Below are positions 4,787 through 7,194 of a stretch of DNA of 7,194 nucleotides, one piece after another. Positions within the stretch are counted from its first letter, which is position 1, and every line of letters starts with the position of its first letter. The translations under genes and the position numbers were made by a program. Location: assembly GCA_030432455.1 (NCBI GenBank), contig JAUIHC010000152.1, positions 1 to 7,194 on the forward strand, given 5' to 3'. The stretch comes from Phycisphaerae bacterium (GTDB lineage: Bacteria; Planctomycetota; Phycisphaerae; Phycisphaerales; SM1A02). The notes below the pieces were generated by a model, which saw nothing but the letters and a program-made list of their open reading frames with translations, made no database searches and was not told the DNA's origin.

Positions 4787-7194
4787 ATGCCGCGGACGGT
4801 GCCGCTGGTCGTCGCGATCGCCGCGATCCTTCTGATCGGCGGCGGTGGCGCGGTGGCCGACGACCCGGTGGTCGCGCCTCCGGAGTTGGAACTGTCCGCC
4901 GACGTGCCACAGGCGTTTTCGGTGCTGGGCGAAGCCGTTCATCTTCACGGAGGACGACTCTTGGCCGGCATGCCGGGCCTCGACGTCGGCGGCGTCCCCG
5001 AACAGGGAGGCGCCGTGATCTTCGTCGCCACCGGCGATGCCGCTCGGCCCTGGATGCAGGAACAGGTGCTCGTGTCGGCGTCATTCACCGCGGACCAGCA
5101 GTCGGGACGGTCGGTCCGACTCGGGGACGGGCTCGCCTTTCTGGGGTCGCCTGACCGATCGGACGCCACCGACGGTGGCTCTCCCTTCGTGGCCGTCTTC
5201 CGAGAGACCCCGACCGGTTGGGTCGAGCAGCCGAGCCTCGCAGTCGCCGCGATACCGCCCGGATCCGGGTTCGGCTCGGCGCTGGATCTCGACGGGACCG
5301 AGCTCGCGGTCGGCGCCCCCCGACTGGACACCCTCGGCACGGATGCGGGGGGGGTCTTCGTCTGGACGCTCGCCCCGGACGGGACGTCGATCTCCGTGTC
5401 GTCCATCGCCCCGCCGTCGCCGACCGCCGGCGATCGCTTCGGCGCCGCGGTCGCCCTCGACGGCGACCTGCTGGCGGTCGGCGCTCCCGGAGACGACGAG
5501 GCGGGCCCCGATGCTGGCGCGGTCTGGATCTATCGACGAGCATCCGAGGGCTGGACGGTCGAGTCGAAGATCGTCGGCATCGACGCGGGCCCGACGGCAT
5601 CCTTCGGCGCCGCGATCGCCCTCGACGGCGACCGCATCGCCATCGGCGCTGCTCGGGCCGGCACGGATGGTCTCGTGCGGATCCTGCGCCGCGATCCACG
5701 GGGGGGGTGGATGATCGAGGCCACGGTGGCGGGACTGGGGCCATCGGAGACGCCGCGGGACACCGGCCACTCGGTGGCGCTGGACGGCGATCGGCTCGCG
5801 GTGGGTCAGCCCGCGGCCACCAGCGGCGGGATGCGAAGCGGCACAGTCGCTCTCTGGCGCCGTTCCGGTGTCAGCTGGACCCCCGAAGGCGTGCTCCGAC
5901 CGTCCACGCCCGAGCTTCTGACGCTGGGCGCGGCCGTCTCGCTCGCGGACGGCTGGATCGCGGGCGGCATGCCCCTCGAGTCGCCCGACGCCGTCCACGC
6001 GGGCGGCGTCGCGATGATCGATCTCGATCGAGACTGCGATGCCGACGGCATCGCGGATCAATTCGCGACCATCGGCGGCCTGGTCGCCGACTGCGACGGC
6101 GATCGGATTCCGGACAACTGCGAACTCGCCGACGACCCCGCCCTCGACTGCAATGCGAACGGCGTGATCGACTCGTGCGACATCGTGGACGGGCCCTCGG
6201 AGGACCTCAATCTCAACGGGCTCCCCGACGAGTGCGAGAAGGAACTCGTCTTCGAGGTTCCCGGCATCTTCGAGGACGTGGGCGACGCGATCGACGCCGC
6301 CCCGGATGGCGCCGTCATCGACATCGAGCCCGGCGTCTACGACGATCCCGTCGTCCTCGGCGCCACCGCGATCACCATCCGAGGCAGCGACGATCCGTTC
6401 GATCCGACCATCCTTCGGGGCGGCACGGGAGCGGGACTGCTTCCCGGTCCGGTCGTCAGGATCGCCGGCCCCGCGGCCTCGGAGTGCGTGCTGGAGAACC
6501 TGATGATCGAGGACGGCCGACATGCCGCGCCGCTCCCGGACGATTCCACCCGAACCGGCGGCGGCGGCCTGCTCGTGATCGACGGATCACCCCGGTTCGA
6601 ACGTGTGACGATCCGGAACTGTGCCGCCGACATCGGCGGCGGCGTGTGCCTCATTCGTGCCGATGTCCAACTCGTGGATTGCGAGATCTCCGAGAACCTC
6701 GCCACCGAGGCCGGTGGCGGGCTGGCCACCATCGACGGGCATCCGCTCATTCAAGGCGGACGGTTCGAGGAGAACGCCGGGGGAGCGTTCGGGGGTGCCA
6801 TCGCGATTCGATCCGGAACCGCAACGATCGACGGCGTGGAGATTCTGGCCAGCACGGCCACCCGCGGCGGCGGAATCCATGCCGCGCCATCCTCGGACCG
6901 AAGTCCCGTGGCCGTGTCCCAGTCGTTCATCTCCCTCAACCTCGCCGAGACCCGGGGCGGCGGGATCGAGGCGGAGCCGGACGGCCCCGGGGTCGTGGTC
7001 ACCGGCTCGATCATCTGCGAGAACGATCTCGACGAGATCGCAGGGCCGGTGACCGTCGATGCGACGAGCGAAGTCTGCCAATGCGCCTCGGATCTCTCGG
7101 GTGACGGCCGTACCGACGGCGCCGACCTGGGGCTGCTGCTGGCGTCCTTCGGCTCATGCTCGGGATACTGCCTCGCCGACATCGACGGCGACGG
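4787..7194 (+). CDS. Secreted FG-GAP propeller / beta-helix protein with dockerin-like end (C-terminus off the right edge)
   Basis: The frame is open to the right edge, with 802 complete codons visible. A signal peptide spans residues 1-24 (hydrophobic VPLVVAIAAILLI, AVA cleavage site before D25). Domains in order: 47-413, seven FG-GAP-like repeats, probably one seven-bladed beta-propeller; 416-483, a pair of 30-residue Asp/Cys modules; about 487-760, a right-handed parallel beta-helix with GGG-containing rungs; 764 onward, a dockerin-like domain cut by the window edge, with probably only a short piece missing. The product is likely surface-attached, with calcium binding and adhesion or carbohydrate contact as plausible roles; no catalytic residues can be assigned to the beta-helix. 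The start is uncertain: GTG at 4769 overlaps the previous stop as GTGA, while ATG at 4787 lies 14 bases after it; neither has a clear Shine-Dalgarno. It is probably co-transcribed with the gene at 2991. Two runs of eight G fall in the propeller region. Confidence 0.9.
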   Translation, partial: MPRTVPLVVAIAAILLIGGGGAVADDPVVAPPELELSADVPQAFSVLGEAVHLHGGRLLAGMPGLDVGGVPEQGGAVIFVATGDAARPWMQEQVLVSASFTADQQSGRSVRLGDGLAFLGSPDRSDATDGGSPFVAVFRETPTGWVEQPSLAVAAIPPGSGFGSALDLDGTELAVGAPRLDTLGTDAGGVFVWTLAPDGTSISVSSIAPPSPTAGDRFGAAVALDGDLLAVGAPGDDEAGPDAGAVWIYRRASEGWTVESKIVGIDAGPTASFGAAIALDGDRIAIGAARAGTDGLVRILRRDPRGGWMIEATVAGLGPSETPRDTGHSVALDGDRLAVGQPAATSGGMRSGTVALWRRSGVSWTPEGVLRPSTPELLTLGAAVSLADGWIAGGMPLESPDAVHAGGVAMIDLDRDCDADGIADQFATIGGLVADCDGDRIPDNCELADDPALDCNANGVIDSCDIVDGPSEDLNLNGLPDECEKELVFEVPGIFEDVGDAIDAAPDGAVIDIEPGVYDDPVVLGATAITIRGSDDPFDPTILRGGTGAGLLPGPVVRIAGPAASECVLENLMIEDGRHAAPLPDDSTRTGGGGLLVIDGSPRFERVTIRNCAADIGGGVCLIRADVQLVDCEISENLATEAGGGLATIDGHPLIQGGRFEENAGGAFGGAIAIRSGTATIDGVEILASTATRGGGIHAAPSSDRSPVAVSQSFISLNLAETRGGGIEAEPDGPGVVVTGSIICENDLDEIAGPVTVDATSEVCQCASDLSGDGRTDGADLGLLLASFGSCSGYCLADIDGD
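5347..5354 (+). repeat. Run of eight G inside the propeller coding region
   Basis: Eight consecutive G span the end of an Ala codon, two Gly codons and the start of a Val codon (residues 187-190). The frame is intact as given. Poly-G runs can slip during replication and switch a surface protein off, but eight is at the short end for that. Confidence 0.8.
5700..5707 (+). repeat. Second run of eight G inside the propeller coding region
   Basis: Eight consecutive G cover the last two bases of an Arg codon and two Gly codons (residues 305-307), just before W308. The reading frame continues cleanly into the next blade, so the length as given is the in-frame state. Confidence 0.8.
6032..6235 (+). 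repeat. Third pair of 30-residue Asp/Cys calcium-loop modules
   Basis: Residues 416-445 and 454-483 of the protein at 4787 repeat the module found in the upstream gene: Cys at positions 2 and 30, Asp at 1, 9, 20 and 28, Gly at 6. The second copy ends GLPDEC and carries DCNANGV, very close to the DCNDNGV copies upstream. Eight residues separate the two. The pair joins the propeller to the beta-helix. Confidence 0.75.
6245..7066 (+). other. Right-handed parallel beta-helix domain
   Basis: Residues about 487-760 open with a DUF1565-like segment (residues 499-533: DAIDAAPDGAVIDIEPGVY, then ITIRGS), typical of pectin-lyase-fold proteins. Glycine-rich turns followed by a hydrophobic residue end at residues 594, 619, 645, 670, 696 and 726, a period of 25-26 with one longer step, as expected for stacked coils. 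Asn in NCAAD, ENLAT, ENAGG and LNLAE recurs at turns. Such domains are often adhesins or polysaccharide lyases; I see nothing that proves an active site. Confidence 0.75.
7076..7194 (+). other. Start of a dockerin-like domain, cut by the window edge
   Basis: Residues 764-803 include one complete calcium loop, DLSGDGRTDGAD (769-780), the helix LGLLLASFGSC, then the beginning of a second loop, DIDGDG. Four cysteines (764, 766, 791, 795) lie around the first half. It is the same class of domain as at the end of the upstream gene, but with the FGxC motif after the first loop. Confidence 0.8.

Larger units (their letters stand above)
4925..6025 (+). repeat. Seven FG-GAP-like repeats (probable seven-bladed beta-propeller)
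   Basis: Repeat units begin near residues 47, 107, 162, 218, 273, 327 and 380 of the protein at 4787, spaced 60, 55, 56, 55, 54 and 53 residues. The clearest share FGAAVALDGDLLAVGAP (218-234), then an acidic loop, then a Gly-Ala strand such as GAVWIYRR. The first, second and seventh copies are more diverged. Seven is the number of blades in integrin-alpha-type propellers. The copies differ at DNA level, so the duplication is old. Confidence 0.8.

Noticed and set aside
1719..5084. A 1121-codon open frame on the minus strand across the HAD and dockerin genes
   Set aside because: It is the codon-aligned antisense of high-GC plus-strand genes. Its translation is low-complexity (Val, Ala, Asp, His, Arg) with no motifs, while the plus strand carries complete HAD motifs, signal peptides and calcium loops in the same DNA.
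5081..6523. A 480-codon minus-strand open frame under the propeller region
   Set aside because: It is antisense to the repeat-coding strand, and its apparent regularity comes from the repeats on the plus strand.
5218..7104. A 628-codon plus-strand open frame inside the last gene
   Set aside because: It is an Arg-rich out-of-frame shadow. The frame from 4787 carries the signal peptide, the FG-GAP repeats, the modules and the beta-helix.

Overview
The window is high-GC bacterial DNA. It most resembles a marine planctomycete of the class Phycisphaerae. That placement is inferred from protein style: secreted multidomain proteins full of Asp/Cys calcium-loop modules, dockerin-like C-termini ending around an FGxC motif, and a PEP-CTERM-like tail (VPG, hydrophobic stretch, RRRR). 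No rRNA, tRNA, CRISPR array, insertion sequence or phage gene was seen.

Layout, left to right. (1) A minus-strand gene runs off the left edge; it encodes an unrecognised protein with a possible N-terminal helix-turn-helix. (2) A divergent intergenic region of about 240 bases holds a 14-bp tandem repeat and a hairpin. (3) A plus-strand gene encodes a 210-residue secreted protein with a signal peptide, a clear Shine-Dalgarno and a PEP-CTERM-like C-terminus. (4) A 17-bp RNA hairpin with a competing 11-bp inverted repeat follows its stop codon. (5) A HAD-superfamily hydrolase of 230 residues has all its catalytic motifs. (6) About 320 bases without a gene hold GC-rich terminator-like hairpins, a 10-bp tandem repeat and a sigma70-like promoter. 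(7) A 593-residue secreted protein has four copies of a 30-residue Asp/Cys module and a dockerin-like C-terminus. (8) A second, larger secreted protein starts at or just after the stop of the previous gene and runs off the right edge. It has seven FG-GAP-like repeats (probably a seven-bladed beta-propeller), a pair of the same 30-residue modules, a right-handed beta-helix, and the start of a dockerin-like domain.

The two right-hand genes look like one transcription unit. They share a 30-residue module, always in tandem pairs at domain boundaries, and a dockerin-like C-terminus, so they probably work on the cell surface or outside the cell. Nothing in the window identifies a cohesin-like partner or an exosortase. 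The HAD hydrolase is cytoplasmic in type and is boxed in by hairpins on both sides, so it is probably expressed separately. The most interesting material is the paired-module architecture, the mixture of two C-terminal sorting signals in one neighbourhood, and the structured RNA element after the PEP-CTERM-like gene.
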